Assembly (NCBI GenBank): GCA_901456055.1 | Contig: CABDWT010000002.1 | Location: 806,001 to 870,000, forward strand | Direction: 5' to 3' | Origin: Phytobacter ursingii | GTDB taxonomy: Bacteria > Pseudomonadota > Gammaproteobacteria > Enterobacterales > Enterobacteriaceae | DNA: 64,000 nt | In this document: positions 9,950 through 21,519 of the stretch, in pieces | Layout: each line of letters starts with the position of its first letter | Position numbering within the stretch: position 1 is the first letter of the stretch | Notes under the pieces: generated by a model | The model's database searches: none | The model's input: the letters and a program-made list of their open reading frames with translations, nothing else | Told to the model about the DNA's origin: nothing | Made by a program: the position numbers and the translations under genes

Positions 9950-10803
9950 TATGCCGCCTCCACTAAACCTGCATTTGCCATTCGCGCTTTCACCCAGTCA
10001 CGCGCTTTTAGCACTTCTGCCGCAGGATCGTCTGCCGTTTCACTCCACATCTCGATCAAATAGGGACCACAGTAGCCGCTCTCTTTGAGCGTGGAGAAAC
10101 AACGTTCAAAATCCACTACGCCAGTGCCAAAGGGGACATTTTTGAAAACGCCAGGGCGCGTATCTTTGACATGAACCGCAACGATATGGCCGACGCCTGC
10201 CAATAGCTCCATCTGCACGTCGTTATCCCAGGCAGAAAGGTTGCCGATATCCGGATAAAGCTGAAACCACGGGTTATTAAGGTAGTGTGCGTACCCCAGC
10301 GCTTTGCTGATCGAGTTCATCAGCGGGTAATCCATAATTTCCATCGCCAGGGTTACCTGCGCGCGGCTGGCCATTTCAACGCTTTCTTTGAGCCCGTCAC
10401 GAAAACGGCGGCGCGTTTCATCATTTGCCTGCTGGTAATAAACATCATAACCAGCGAGTTGAATCACGCGGATACCGGTATCCTGCGCAAACCGGATAGC
10501 CTTGCGCATGATCTCCAGCCCCTGGTTGCGTACCGCGTCATCTTCGCAGCCCAACGGAAAACGCCGATGCGCACTCAGACACATAGAGGGAACGCGAACA
10601 CCCGTTTCGGCTATCGCAGCCACCAGCGCCAGGCGCTGCTCGGGGCGCCAGTCGAGGCGGGCAAGGCGCGCATCGGTTTCATCAACCGACATTTCGACAA
10701 AATCGAAACCCAGCGTTTTCGCCAGTCGCAGCCGTTCCAGCCAGCACTCCCCCGTGGGGAGTGCTTTTTCGTAGATACCCAGCGGGATCTGTTTCGACAA
10801 CAT
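9949..10803 (-). CDS. ulaE: L-xylulose-5-phosphate 3-epimerase UlaE
   Basis: The 284-residue xylose-isomerase-like TIM barrel matches E. coli UlaE from [16 protein letters not shown] onward. It carries acid/His metal-site motifs such as EIMDYP and HVKDTRPG. It epimerises L-xylulose 5-phosphate to L-ribulose 5-phosphate between the UlaD and UlaF steps. It lies 9 bp after ulaD. Confidence 0.97.
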   Translation of the reverse strand: MLSKQIPLGIYEKALPTGECWLERLRLAKTLGFDFVEMSVDETDARLARLDWRPEQRLALVAAIAETGVRVPSMCLSAHRRFPLGCEDDAVRNQGLEIMRKAIRFAQDTGIRVIQLAGYDVYYQQANDETRRRFRDGLKESVEMASRAQVTLAMEIMDYPLMNSISKALGYAHYLNNPWFQLYPDIGNLSAWDNDVQMELLAGVGHIVAVHVKDTRPGVFKNVPFGTGVVDFERCFSTLKESGYCGPYLIEMWSETADDPAAEVLKARDWVKARMANAGLVEAA

Positions 10804-10812
10804 GCCCGCTCC

Positions 10813-11466
10813 TTAGCCCCAAAGTTGAGCAATCGAGCGCTTGAACTGACGCGCCGCTTCAACCGGATCAGCGGCGTCGCGGATACTGCGCCCGGCAATA
10901 AAGACGTGAATGGGAATGCCCTTGAACAGTGGCAGGTCCTCCAGCGCCAGCCCGCCGGTCACCGTTACCTTAAAGCCCATTTCGGCCAGTTTTGTCACCG
11001 CGCTGATATCCGCATCACCCCAGGCGACACCTGCCGCCTGCGCATCACGGCTGCGGTGATAGACAACTTGTTGAATGCCTGCATCTCGCCACTGCTGCGC
11101 CTGTTGCCACGTCCAGTAGCCGGTCAGTTCAATCTGAACGTCGCCGTTGAACTCTTTCGCCACATCCAGTGCGCCTTTGGCCGTGTTGATATCAGCGCAA
11201 CAGATCACGGTCACCCAGTCAGCATTGGCTTCAAAGCACATTCTTGAAAGGATTTTCCCGGCGTCGGCAATTTTGGCGTCGGCCAGTACAATTTTGTGAG
11301 GATACAATGCCTTGAGATCGCGGACAGCACGAACGCCCTCGCCAACGCATAAAATGGTGCCTACCTCAATAATATCCACCTCTTCGGCAATTAAGCGGGT
11401 GGTCTCATAAGCATGTGACAGCGTCTGGTTATCCAGGGCCACCTGTAACATCGGTAAATCAGACAT
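10813..11466 (-). CDS. ulaD: 3-keto-L-gulonate-6-phosphate decarboxylase UlaD
   Basis: The 217-residue protein belongs to the orotidine-5'-phosphate decarboxylase suprafamily. It contains the Mg-binding DAKIADAGK motif and C-terminal phosphate-binding VTGG and [10 protein letters not shown]. It decarboxylates 3-keto-L-gulonate 6-phosphate to L-xylulose 5-phosphate and CO2. E. coli UlaD has 216 residues. It lies 11 bp after ulaC in the ula operon. Confidence 0.97.
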   Translation of the reverse strand: MSDLPMLQVALDNQTLSHAYETTRLIAEEVDIIEVGTILCVGEGVRAVRDLKALYPHKIVLADAKIADAGKILSRMCFEANADWVTVICCADINTAKGALDVAKEFNGDVQIELTGYWTWQQAQQWRDAGIQQVVYHRSRDAQAAGVAWGDADISAVTKLAEMGFKVTVTGGLALEDLPLFKGIPIHVFIAGRSIRDAADPVEAARQFKRSIAQLWG

Positions 11467-11477
11467 GTTTTTGCTCC

Positions 11478-11945
11478 TTATACAGACGCCGCCGTGGCGC
11501 TATCAATTAAATCCAGTACCTGTTGCGCCGTGCGACAGGCGCGTAAACGGTCAAAATTCGTTTCATCTTCAAACAGGTTGACGATTTGCATGATGCCGTC
11601 TTCCTGATGCGTACGTGCATCCACTGCCGCCAGAGTGATGAGAATGTCGACCGGATCGTTGTCTTCGTGATTAAAAGCCAGCGGTGTTTTTAGGGTCACC
11701 AGTGCAAAGCCATTTTTCTTCACCCCTTCTTCCGGGCGGCCATGAGGCATGGCAAGCCCCGGGGCAATCACGAAGTACGGTCCGAACCGTTCAACGCCAT
11801 CCAGAATGGCCTGGTAGTAACGCGGTTCAACAACCTCAGCCTCTACCAGAAGATCCACGCCAAGCTTCACTGCCTCCTGCCACGTTCTGGCCTCTGCCTG
11901 TAAGCGAATCGCATTGTTCTCCGCCAGAGAGTCACGTAATTTCAT
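11478..11945 (-). CDS. ulaC: Ascorbate-specific PTS enzyme IIA UlaC
   Basis: The 155-residue protein is a PTS EIIA of the mannitol/fructose type with the phosphohistidine motif in [11 protein letters not shown] (His of MPHGR). It passes phosphate from HPr to UlaB during uptake of L-ascorbate. It lies 10 bp downstream of ulaB. Confidence 0.96.
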   Translation of the reverse strand: MKLRDSLAENNAIRLQAEARTWQEAVKLGVDLLVEAEVVEPRYYQAILDGVERFGPYFVIAPGLAMPHGRPEEGVKKNGFALVTLKTPLAFNHEDNDPVDILITLAAVDARTHQEDGIMQIVNLFEDETNFDRLRACRTAQQVLDLIDSATAASV

Positions 11946-11955
11946 AGTGAGTCCT

Positions 11956-12261
11956 TTATTTCACATCCTGTGCAAAATGGGCGTTGATGACTTCCATCAG
12001 CTTCGGACCAAAATCAGCGGCAGAGAGCATATTGCGTACCCCAACCACGTACTTATTACCGGAGACCTCGATTTCGCTGGCAACATGGGTAGAGGCAATG
12101 ATGATGTCCGCCCCGCTCAGCTCGCTTTTGTATTCCCCCACTGCGCAGCTGTTCACCGTATGGTCGACCTTTTGTTGCGTCAAAAACTGGTCAACTTTCA
12201 TTTTCATGATCATGGAACTGCCTTGCCCACAACCACACACAGCCAGAATACGTACGGTCAT
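11956..12261 (-). CDS. ulaB: Ascorbate-specific PTS enzyme IIB UlaB
   Basis: From the ATG at 12259-12261 the protein has 101 residues, as in E. coli UlaB; a TTG six bases upstream is in frame but AGGAG is placed correctly for the ATG. The active-site P-loop reads [10 protein letters not shown], with the phosphocysteine in the usual first position. The E. coli sequence has Asn where this one has a second Cys (CGNGQG), a small variation beside the catalytic residue. It phosphorylates ascorbate as it enters through UlaA. Confidence 0.95.
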   Translation of the reverse strand: MTVRILAVCGCGQGSSMIMKMKVDQFLTQQKVDHTVNSCAVGEYKSELSGADIIIASTHVASEIEVSGNKYVVGVRNMLSAADFGPKLMEVINAHFAQDVK

Positions 12262-12275
12262 AATCAAACTCCTTT

Positions 12276-14033
<1,758 letters not shown>

Positions 14034-15098
14034 ATGAATAAGATTGAAACCATTACCCGGGAATCATGGATTCTGAACACGTTTCCTGAATGGGGAAGCT
14101 GGCTTAATGAGGAAATTGAGCAGGAACATGTCGCTCCCGGCACCTTTGCTATGTGGTGGCTGGGGTGTACCGGTATCTGGCTGAAATCAGAAGGGCATAC
14201 CAATGTGTGTGTCGATTTCTGGTGCGGTACGGGCAAACAGAGTCATGGTAACCCGTTGATGAAAAAAGGCCATCAGATGCAGCGCATGGCCGGTGTCGAA
14301 AAATTGCAGCCAAACCTGCGCACCACGCCGTTTGTGTTGGACCCGTTCGCTATCCGTCAGGTCGATGCCATCCTCGCCACCCACGATCACAACGATCATA
14401 TTGATGTCAACGTCGCCGCTGCCGTCATGAAGAACTGTGCTGATGATGTTCCCTTCATCGGCCCACAAACCTGTGTCGATTTATGGATTGGCTGGGGCGT
14501 ACCGAAATCGCACTGTATCGTCGTCAAACCGGGTGATATTGTTCGCGTAAAAGATATTGAAATTCATGCACTTGATGCATTCGATCGCACCGCATTAATT
14601 ACCCTCCCGGCAGAGCAAAAAGCAGCGGGCATACTGCCTGACGGCATGGATCAGCGAGCAGTGAACTATCTCTTTAAAACGCCCGGCGGTACGCTGTACC
14701 ACAGCGGCGACTCGCACTATTCCAACTACTATGCGAAGCATGGCAACGAGCATCAGATCGATGTGGCATTGGGTTCTTACGGCGAAAACCCACGCGGTAT
14801 TACGGATAAGATGACCAGTGCCGATATTCTGCGTATGGCTGAAGCGCTGAATGCAAAAGTCGTGATCCCTTTCCACCACGATATCTGGTCAAATTTTCAG
14901 GCCGATCCACAAGAGATCCGTGTTCTGTGGAATATGAAAAAAGATCGCTTACAGTATGGCTTTAAGCCTTATATCTGGCAGGTGGGCGGGAAATTTACCT
15001 GGCCTTTGGATAAAGACAATTTTGAATATCACTACCCTCGTGGTTTTGATGACTGCTTCTCTATCGAGCCCGACTTACCGTTTAAGTCTTTCCTCTAA
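14034..15098 (+). CDS. ulaG: L-ascorbate-6-phosphate lactonase UlaG
   Basis: The ATG at 14034 follows GAGGAG and gives 354 residues, the family length; a longer reading from 13998 is unlikely. It belongs to the metallo-beta-lactamase fold with the metal motif THDHNDHID (His117, His119, Asp121, His122) and later metal ligands in YHSGDSHYS. It hydrolyses L-ascorbate 6-phosphate to 3-keto-L-gulonate 6-phosphate, the substrate of UlaD. It is transcribed away from ulaA and towards ulaR, with a terminator between. Confidence 0.97.
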   Translation: MNKIETITRESWILNTFPEWGSWLNEEIEQEHVAPGTFAMWWLGCTGIWLKSEGHTNVCVDFWCGTGKQSHGNPLMKKGHQMQRMAGVEKLQPNLRTTPFVLDPFAIRQVDAILATHDHNDHIDVNVAAAVMKNCADDVPFIGPQTCVDLWIGWGVPKSHCIVVKPGDIVRVKDIEIHALDAFDRTALITLPAEQKAAGILPDGMDQRAVNYLFKTPGGTLYHSGDSHYSNYYAKHGNEHQIDVALGSYGENPRGITDKMTSADILRMAEALNAKVVIPFHHDIWSNFQADPQEIRVLWNMKKDRLQYGFKPYIWQVGGKFTWPLDKDNFEYHYPRGFDDCFSIEPDLPFKSFL

Positions 15099-15105
15099 AA
15101 ACCGG

Positions 15106-15133
15106 AGCGGGTACCTGTGTGTACCCGCTTTTT
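15106..15133 (+). terminator. Rho-independent terminator of ulaG
   Basis: AGCGGGTAC and GTACCCGCT form a perfect 9-bp stem with a 6-nt loop followed by TTTTAT, 8 bp after the ulaG stop codon. Confidence 0.9.
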
Positions 15134-15218
15134 ATCATCAGTATCGTGCACTTATCTTTAGTAATTTCAGGCTATTTCAAATATCATCTTTTCACATCAT
15201 TAATCATCGGAATAGCTC

Positions 15219-15974
15219 ATGACGGAAGCGCAACGACATCAAATACTGCTGGATCAACTGGCGCAGACGGGCTTTATTACAGTTGAAGAAGTGATCGCCA
15301 GCCTGGGTGTTTCTCCTGCAACCGCACGCCGCGATATCAATAAACTGGATGAGAGTGGCAAACTTAAGAAAGTGCGTAACGGCGCCGAGGCCATCAGCCA
15401 GCAACGTCCACGCTGGTCGCCGATGAATATCCATGAAGCACTCCACCACGATGAAAAAGTGCGTATCGCAAGGGCTGCATCGCAACTGGTTAGCGCTGGA
15501 GAAAGCGTGGTGATCAACTGTGGATCAACCGCCTTCCTGTTGGGGCGCGAAATCTGCGGTAAACCGGTGCAAATCATCACTAACTATCTACCGCTCGCCA
15601 ACTACCTTATCGAACAAGAACACGAAAGCGTGGTCATTATGGGCGGTCAGTACAATAAGACGCAGTCCATCACACTGAGCCCGCAAAGCAGTGAAAATAG
15701 CCTCTATGCTGGTCACTGGATGTTTACCAGTGGCAAAGGGCTGACGGCAGAAGGTCTCTATAAAACCGACATGCTGACGGCGATGGCCGAACAGAAAATG
15801 CTGAACATGGTGGGAAAACTGGTCGTTCTGGTGGATAGCAGCAAAGTCGGTGAGCGTGCGGGTATGTTGTTCAGCAACGCCGATCAAATTGATTTGGTGA
15901 TTACCGGCAAACAGGCCAACCCCGAAATCCTCAAAAAACTTGAGGATCAGGGGGTTAAAGTGATGCGCGTGTAG
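15219..15974 (+). CDS. ulaR: DeoR-family repressor of the ula regulon, UlaR
   Basis: The 251-residue protein equals E. coli UlaR in length. The N-terminal DeoR helix-turn-helix (about residues 8-45, with [20 protein letters not shown]) is followed by a sugar-phosphate-sensing domain containing the [19 protein letters not shown] region. It represses ulaG and ulaABCDEF; in E. coli L-ascorbate 6-phosphate releases it. It has its own 120-bp upstream region after the ulaG terminator. Confidence 0.96.
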   Translation: MTEAQRHQILLDQLAQTGFITVEEVIASLGVSPATARRDINKLDESGKLKKVRNGAEAISQQRPRWSPMNIHEALHHDEKVRIARAASQLVSAGESVVINCGSTAFLLGREICGKPVQIITNYLPLANYLIEQEHESVVIMGGQYNKTQSITLSPQSSENSLYAGHWMFTSGKGLTAEGLYKTDMLTAMAEQKMLNMVGKLVVLVDSSKVGERAGMLFSNADQIDLVITGKQANPEILKKLEDQGVKVMRV

Positions 15975-15986
15975 GTAGATGTGTCA

Positions 15987-16736
15987 TTACAGATGGTCGC
16001 TGAAGAAGCGGACGGTGGCCGTCAGGGCGGTAGGTGTTATGCGATGTTTTACGCCGGCTTCCCACAGACAGGTTAGCTGCCCGTCCAGGTGAGCAGACGT
16101 CAGTGCCTGCTGCAGGCGTAATGTTTCCGCTGCGGGTACCACATCATCCTCCTCCCCATGCCAGAGAAAAAGCGGACGGCTGGCTAGCTGTGCTAATTGC
16201 CCGCTAACATCCCATTTTGCTAACGGCGCGGCAATCTCATCGAAGGCCGCCTGCTGTTCCGGCGTGGTCACCTCCAGCGGCGGAAAAAGTGTACTCGCCA
16301 GGGTGGAAAAATAGCCGGACCCCATCAGGCAGGCAACGCTCCTGACCTCCGGGAACTGCGTCATAATACCGAGCGCCGTCATGCCACCCATGGATGCACC
16401 TCCCACACCGAGCCGGTGATTGTCAATCAAGCCCTGCTGATACAGTGCCGCTTTCAGTGCCGCAAACTCTGCAAAATTTCCCTGCAAGATTTGCCAGAAA
16501 CGCTGTAGCCGCCGACTTTCATCGCCGTCAAACCGGGCGCCATGTTCCGGAGCATCAGGCATGACGACCCGGAACCCGGCCTGAGCCAGCGCCACGGCAA
16601 AATAGCTATATACCAGTTTGGACGAGGTAAATCCGTGGTAAAAAACAATACAGGGTAATGGCTGTTCCCCCATGCCCGTAGGAAACGCGTGCAAGGTTTC
16701 AATCCCGGCAAAATGCCGTACGTCGAGTTCAATCAT
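15987..16736 (-). CDS. yjfP: Alpha/beta-hydrolase esterase YjfP
   Basis: The 249-residue protein equals E. coli YjfP in length. The fold markers are the oxyanion HGFTSSKLVYS, the nucleophile elbow GASMGG (Ser115), an acid in HGEEDDVVPA and the C-terminal His in KHRITP. The E. coli enzyme is a carboxylesterase on short acyl esters; its natural substrate is unknown. It is convergent with ulaR (12 bp apart) with no clear terminator between them. Confidence 0.93.
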   Translation of the reverse strand: MIELDVRHFAGIETLHAFPTGMGEQPLPCIVFYHGFTSSKLVYSYFAVALAQAGFRVVMPDAPEHGARFDGDESRRLQRFWQILQGNFAEFAALKAALYQQGLIDNHRLGVGGASMGGMTALGIMTQFPEVRSVACLMGSGYFSTLASTLFPPLEVTTPEQQAAFDEIAAPLAKWDVSGQLAQLASRPLFLWHGEEDDVVPAAETLRLQQALTSAHLDGQLTCLWEAGVKHRITPTALTATVRFFSDHL

Positions 16737-16922
16737 TGGCCTCTCCTTGATCTATAGTGCTGGTATGCCATCACATCTTCGAAGCTGCAAGTCTGCGTTT
16801 GCCTATCAGTGTTACCCTTTAGATAAAGATGCTGCGCCGATCGCATTTTCATTCGAAACTTATGTTGGCAATAGCAAAATTGGGAACATTCCCCTCTTGC
16901 GTATTTATTATGGAACTACACT

Positions 16923-17252
16923 ATGGCTATCAGGAGACATGAAAACATGACGCGCTGGTTTCTCGCCCTTGTTGTGGCGCTGTTTTTGAGTGGATGTAGT
17001 GTGCTGGAAGGTAAACCACAGCCCGCTCCGCCCGTCAGCGATCATCCGCAGGAAATAAGTCGTAATCAGACGCAAAACCTGCAGGAAATGGGAGCATTTA
17101 GCGTATCCGTGCTGGGTTCGCCTATGGACGTTGAAGATGAAATAAAAGCCAGAGCGACCACTGAAAAAGCAGATTACTACGTCATCATAATGATGGATGA
17201 CACGGTAATTCCAGGTCGCTGGTACGCACGGGCGATGTTGTATCGTCATTAA
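16923..17252 (+). CDS. bsmA: Biofilm stress and motility lipoprotein BsmA (YjfO)
   Basis: The 109-residue reading equals E. coli BsmA in length. A hydrophobic signal ends in the lipobox FLSGC (Cys24), so it is a predicted lipoprotein. The DUF1471/YhcN core follows (GSPMDVEDEIKARATTEKADYYVIIMMDD). A second ATG at 16947 is preceded by AGGAG at 16932-16936 and would give a 101-residue precursor with a shorter signal; either start leaves the mature protein unchanged. BsmA affects biofilm stress response in E. coli. It is followed 131 bp later by yjfN. Confidence 0.9.
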   Translation: MAIRRHENMTRWFLALVVALFLSGCSVLEGKPQPAPPVSDHPQEISRNQTQNLQEMGAFSVSVLGSPMDVEDEIKARATTEKADYYVIIMMDDTVIPGRWYARAMLYRH

Positions 17253-17383
17253 GCGTCTGGGTTTAAGGAAGATTTACACTGCTTTGCGTCCTTTTATGTT
17301 TGCCTGTGCACAATGGAATGTATGGAATTTTCGCGCGAAGGAGTGCCCTGGAAAAAGTCGGGGTAACGTGGAATGGAGCTGAT

Positions 17384-17659
17384 ATGAAACGATCTCTTGC
17401 CTTAAACTCACTGTTGCTTTCTACAGGTTTAGCCAGCATAACAGCGCAGCCAGCAGAGTTCGCGAGCGCTGACTGCGTCACCGGGCTCAATGAAATTGGC
17501 CTGATTTCTGTCAACAATGTTTCCGGAAGTCCACAAGATGTGGAGCGTGTCATCGCGTTAAAAGCCGACGAACAGGGAGCATCCTGGTATCGCATTATTC
17601 AGATGCAGGAAGAACAACGGGCAGATAACTGGCGAGTTCAGGCCATACTTTATGCCTGA
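17384..17659 (+). CDS. yjfN: Small periplasmic DUF1471 protein YjfN
   Basis: From the ATG at 17384 (GGAG nine bases upstream) the product has 91 residues, the length of E. coli YjfN. A signal peptide (about residues 1-22) precedes the core SADCVTGLNEIGLISVNNVSG and RVQAILYA. In E. coli YjfN is a periplasmic activator of the protease DegP. The in-frame upstream extension is not supported. Confidence 0.93.
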   Translation: MKRSLALNSLLLSTGLASITAQPAEFASADCVTGLNEIGLISVNNVSGSPQDVERVIALKADEQGASWYRIIQMQEEQRADNWRVQAILYA

Positions 17660-17674
17660 CAGGTCCCCCCTTCG

Positions 17675-17704
17675 AAAGCCACTTTTAAAAAGTGGCTTTT
17701 TTAT
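17675..17704 (+). terminator. Rho-independent terminator of yjfN
   Basis: AAAGCCACTTTT pairs with AAAGTGGCTTTTTT across a short A-rich loop, starting 15 bp after the yjfN stop codon. Confidence 0.9.
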
Positions 17705-17772
17705 TTATGTCATTTTTAACAATGATTTACCATAGAGATACAATTTTGCAATATTTTGTTACATTGACACAT

Positions 17773-17799
17773 TAAACGTTATCGAATTATTGCCGTTGA
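17773..17799 (+). promoter_or_regulatory. Sigma-28 (FliA) promoter of the chemoreceptor gene
   Basis: TAAA (17773-17776), a 15-bp spacer and GCCGTTGA (17792-17799) match the flagellar sigma-28 consensus TAAA-N15-GCCGATAA in both boxes and spacing. It lies 31 bp before the start codon of a methyl-accepting chemotaxis protein, a typical class 3 flagellar regulon member. Confidence 0.8.
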
Positions 17800-17830
17800 A
17801 GGTGCTGACACTCTTTTCAGCGGATATTTT

Positions 17831-19765
17831 ATGAGCACCTTTTTTAGTCGCATTGGACTCGGCACTAAACTTTCTCTTTTGACGGGTACAAGCGTAGCCG
17901 TGCTTTTCCTGGTTTTTACCTTTCTGTTAAGCAATAAAGCCAGTCAACAACTGGAAACGCTGGCGGTGGAAGATCTCCATAATCAGTCCACGGGCGTCCA
18001 GGATATGGTAGAAATGTTTAACAGCAGCCTGAGCGAAGAGGTTGAAAGCTATACCCGCCTGTTCAATAGTTTTTTGCCTCAGCCTGTTACCCTGGATCAG
18101 TCGCAGCGCCGTGACATTAACGGTATCAGTGTTCCCTTGCTGAAAGGGGGCGACAGCGATCTTCATGAAAACAACACCCTTGTTGATGACTTTCTTACCC
18201 GCACCGGGGCTATCGCCACACTGTTTGTGCGCAGCGGCGATGACTTTGTGCGCGTTGCCACCTCATTACGTAAAGAGAATGGCGATCGTGCAATAGGCAC
18301 AAAACTGGACAAAGCCAGCCCGGCTTTTGCACCGGCTTTGAAAGGCGAAACGTACCGTGGGCTGGCCTTATTATTCGGTAAGCGCTACATCACGCAATAC
18401 CAGCCGGTAAAAGACAGTAGCGGCAACACAATAGCCATTTTATTTGTCGGCGTGGACATCACCCACTCATGGGAGATCATGCGCAGTAAGATCCTCGGGC
18501 GCCAGCTTGGTGATAGCGGTCATTTTTACGTACTGGATCGTAATAATGGCAAGAACTACGGTAACTATCTGTTCCACCCCAGCGAGGAGGGTAAACGCCC
18601 ACAATGGGATGAACGCGATCTGAATACCGTTCTGCAAGAGACTGCCGGTACGCTGGAACAGCAGCGCCCCGATGGTCATCGACAAATGCTCTCCTGGATA
18701 ACCGTGCCCGGCTGGAACTGGACGGTGGTGGGCGAAGTCGATAAAGCGGTATTACTTAATGATGTCAATACGTTACGCAACCAGTTCCTGATTGCCGGGC
18801 TGGCGCTCTCTCTGCTGTTTGCCGCACTGTTTGTGGTGATTGTTCGCCGCTGGTTGACCCGCCCCCTGCGTGATGCCATCGGCCTGGCCAGCCGTTACGC
18901 ATCGGGCGACCTGCGGGATAGTCTGGATATCAAACGTCAGGACGAAGTGGGGCAACTCATTGAGGCCATCAACGGGATCGGCAATGGTTTGCATACCATT
19001 GTTTTACAAGTCCGTGAATCTGCGGGCGATATTCACCACGGTACCAATGCGCTTGCCGCCGACAGCAGTGAAATCAGCGAGCAAATTAACAAGCAGGCCA
19101 GCAGCGTCGAGGAGACATCAGCCAGCATGGAGCAACTTGCCGCGACGCTCCAGCAGAATGCCGCCAGTATGGAAGAGATGCAGTCGCTGGTGAATGAAAC
19201 CGCCGTGGAAGTACAAAAGGGTGGGATCACCGTCGAAGAAGCGGTGGCGACCATGGACGCGATTCGTACCGCCTCCCAGCGGATTGCCGACATCACCCAT
19301 GTGATTGAATCAATAGCCTTTCAAACCAATATCCTGGCGCTTAACGCCGCGGTTGAAGCCGCTCGCGCCGGGGAACATGGTAAAGGATTTGCCGTCGTAG
19401 CCCAGGAAGTACGGGCGCTGGCAGCGCGCAGCGCCAATGCGGTAAAAGAGATCGATGAGCTGACCAGCGATACACTCAAAAAAGTCCGTGAGGGTCATAC
19501 CTTATCCAACAATACCCGACAGGCGATGGAGTCTATTACTGCGCATATGAACCACATTAACCAGTTGGTTAATGAGATTAACAACGCCTCTCATGAGCAG
19601 TCGGCTGGCATTAACCAGGTCAATATCGCCATGGCGCATATCGGCGAAGCCACGCACATTAACGCAGAACGGGTTACGCGCAGTGAGCAAACCGCTGAGA
19701 CACTGCGCGAAAAAGGGGCGCATTTGACGGAGGTGGTCCGCCTGTTTAGCCTGAAAACGGACTAA
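17831..19765 (+). CDS. Methyl-accepting chemotaxis protein with periplasmic Cache domain
   Basis: The 644-residue receptor shows membrane helix 1 (about 13-34), a large periplasmic region of about 280 residues with Cache-type features ([45 protein letters not shown]), helix 2 (about 318-340), a HAMP domain, and the cytoplasmic signalling hairpin whose tip ([24 protein letters not shown]) binds CheA/CheW. It ends in LFSLKTD and lacks the C-terminal xWxxF pentapeptide that tethers CheR/CheB, so it resembles low-abundance receptors that need help for adaptation. The ligand is unknown; Cache receptors of this type often sense small organic acids or amino acids. Absent from this locus in E. coli K-12. 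Its stop codon overlaps that of aidB. Confidence 0.93.
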   Translation: MSTFFSRIGLGTKLSLLTGTSVAVLFLVFTFLLSNKASQQLETLAVEDLHNQSTGVQDMVEMFNSSLSEEVESYTRLFNSFLPQPVTLDQSQRRDINGISVPLLKGGDSDLHENNTLVDDFLTRTGAIATLFVRSGDDFVRVATSLRKENGDRAIGTKLDKASPAFAPALKGETYRGLALLFGKRYITQYQPVKDSSGNTIAILFVGVDITHSWEIMRSKILGRQLGDSGHFYVLDRNNGKNYGNYLFHPSEEGKRPQWDERDLNTVLQETAGTLEQQRPDGHRQMLSWITVPGWNWTVVGEVDKAVLLNDVNTLRNQFLIAGLALSLLFAALFVVIVRRWLTRPLRDAIGLASRYASGDLRDSLDIKRQDEVGQLIEAINGIGNGLHTIVLQVRESAGDIHHGTNALAADSSEISEQINKQASSVEETSASMEQLAATLQQNAASMEEMQSLVNETAVEVQKGGITVEEAVATMDAIRTASQRIADITHVIESIAFQTNILALNAAVEAARAGEHGKGFAVVAQEVRALAARSANAVKEIDELTSDTLKKVREGHTLSNNTRQAMESITAHMNHINQLVNEINNASHEQSAGINQVNIAMAHIGEATHINAERVTRSEQTAETLREKGAHLTEVVRLFSLKTD

Positions 19766-21381
19766 CCGACACCGCCCGTGGCACGCAGCAGCAGGTCATT
19801 TTGTACCTGCTCCGTCACAACCGACGCGCCGCGTATATCCAGCATCATCCGGCACCAGGCTTGCGCTATCGACGGGGAAGCGAACTGCAACATTTGTGCC
19901 CCCGTCGCTAACAAATACAGCTGTTGGGTAATTTCCCGCCCTTGCGCCTCCAGAGGCTTACGCAACTGTTGCTGTAACTGTCGCCATGCGCGATCAAAAT
20001 GCCTGTCCTGGCCTTTGACTGCGCCAAACGCATCGTGCAACAACTCACTGATCCCCTGCTGTTTGGCCAGTACGCGTAACACATCAAGGCACATAATATT
20101 GCCCGAGCCCTCCCAAATACTGTTTACCGGCATTTCCCGGTATAGCCGGGGAAGTTCGCTCTCTTCGCAGTAGCCAATACCGCCCAGGACCTCCATGGCT
20201 TCGGCAACAAATGGCATACCCGCTTTGCAGACCGCAAATTTCGCAACGGGAGTAAACAACCGTGCCCAAAGCGTCTCTTCCGGCGTAGCGCGACCATCCC
20301 ACGCTCGGGCAAGGCGAAATAAAAACGCGGTTTGCCCTTCCAGTTGCAGCGCCATCCGACTAAGGACTTCCCGCATCATGGGCTGGTCGACGAGGTTTTT
20401 CCCGAATGCCTGCCGTTGATGGGCATGATACAACGCCACGGAAAATGCCCGGCGCATCAGACCGTGGCTCCCCAGCGCACAGTCAAAGCGGGTCAGGCCG
20501 CCCATTTTGAGGATTTGACGCACGCCATCACCCTCTTCCCCGACCAGCCAGCCGCTGGCCTCGCAGAACTCGGCTTCGCTGCTGGCATTTGAGCGGTTGC
20601 CCAGCTTGTCTTTCAGGCGTTCGAGTCGCACTCCATTGCGCTGACCGTCGGGTAAAAAACGCGGTACGAAAAAGCAGGAGAGTCCGCCTTCTGCCTGCGC
20701 CAGCACCAGATGCGCATCGCTCTGTGGTACTGAGAAAAACCATTTGTGCCCCACCAGCCGATAGCTATCGCCGCTGCGTTGCGCTCGCGTGGTATTACTG
20801 AGCACATCCGAACCGCCCTGTTTTTCCGTCATCCCCATACCCATCAGCAGGCCACGCTTTTGGTTGCCTGGCGCGAGATGGGGGTCGTAACGGTCGCTTA
20901 GCAGTGGTTTTAGCCAGTCTTTAAAAGGGGCAGGAAGCGAATGCTGCAATAGCGGCGTGGCGGCAAAGGTCATCGTGACAGGGCATAACGAACCGGCTTC
21001 CACCTGCGCATGGAGCACAAACCGGGCGGCGCGGGCAACAAACGAGCCGCTACGCGCATCCTCTTCCCACGCCAGGTTGTGAACGCGGTTGGCGCACAGG
21101 CCTTGCATCAGCAAGTGCCAGGCGGGGTGAAACCGCACATCATCAAGTCGTGCCCCCGTCGGGTCATAACGCAGCAGTTCCGGCGGATTAGCATTAGCCA
21201 GCCTGCCGAGCTCCAGCGATTCCGCTGTACCCAATTGCTGACCAATACTGGCCAGTAAATCCGTATCCCAGGCCGCCCCTTCACGGATAACAGCGTCATA
21301 CAGGGCTCGATCGGAAAGGAAAAGATTACTGTTATTCAGGGGGATGGGTTGATTGAAAACGGTATGCGTTTGCCAGTGCAT
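19762..21381 (-). CDS. aidB: Acyl-CoA-dehydrogenase-like adaptive response protein AidB
   Basis: The ATG at 21379-21381 ([11 protein letters not shown], after GGAGG) gives 539 residues against 541 in E. coli; the longer upstream reading lacks support. The flavin-binding region [12 protein letters not shown], the [19 protein letters not shown] block and the C-terminal DNA-binding region are conserved. AidB binds FAD and DNA and protects promoters from alkylation; in E. coli it is induced by methylated Ada. Its 3' end overlaps the chemoreceptor gene tail to tail by 4 bp. Confidence 0.95.
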   Translation of the reverse strand: MHWQTHTVFNQPIPLNNSNLFLSDRALYDAVIREGAAWDTDLLASIGQQLGTAESLELGRLANANPPELLRYDPTGARLDDVRFHPAWHLLMQGLCANRVHNLAWEEDARSGSFVARAARFVLHAQVEAGSLCPVTMTFAATPLLQHSLPAPFKDWLKPLLSDRYDPHLAPGNQKRGLLMGMGMTEKQGGSDVLSNTTRAQRSGDSYRLVGHKWFFSVPQSDAHLVLAQAEGGLSCFFVPRFLPDGQRNGVRLERLKDKLGNRSNASSEAEFCEASGWLVGEEGDGVRQILKMGGLTRFDCALGSHGLMRRAFSVALYHAHQRQAFGKNLVDQPMMREVLSRMALQLEGQTAFLFRLARAWDGRATPEETLWARLFTPVAKFAVCKAGMPFVAEAMEVLGGIGYCEESELPRLYREMPVNSIWEGSGNIMCLDVLRVLAKQQGISELLHDAFGAVKGQDRHFDRAWRQLQQQLRKPLEAQGREITQQLYLLATGAQMLQFASPSIAQAWCRMMLDIRGASVVTEQVQNDLLLRATGGVG

Positions 21382-21519
21382 CTGTTTGCCCTCCATCAAT
21401 GGCATCGGCAGTAAGTATGGGCAGATGGAGGGCGTTCCGCCCGCGATAGCGGTCACAAAACAGCGCGTATGGACGCTTTCTGTTTGCGTTACCCACACTT
21501 AGCGGCGAGGCTTAATGTT

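Noticed and set aside
10285-11247. A 320-residue plus-strand frame opposite ulaE/ulaD
   Set aside because: It lies antisense to two certain genes, is rich in residues typical of reverse-frame shadows and has no family features.
21382-21498. A 39-residue N-terminal extension of AidB
   Set aside because: It overlaps the start of the divergent transporter and lacks family support. The ATG at 21381 follows GGAGG and gives the known [11 protein letters not shown] start.
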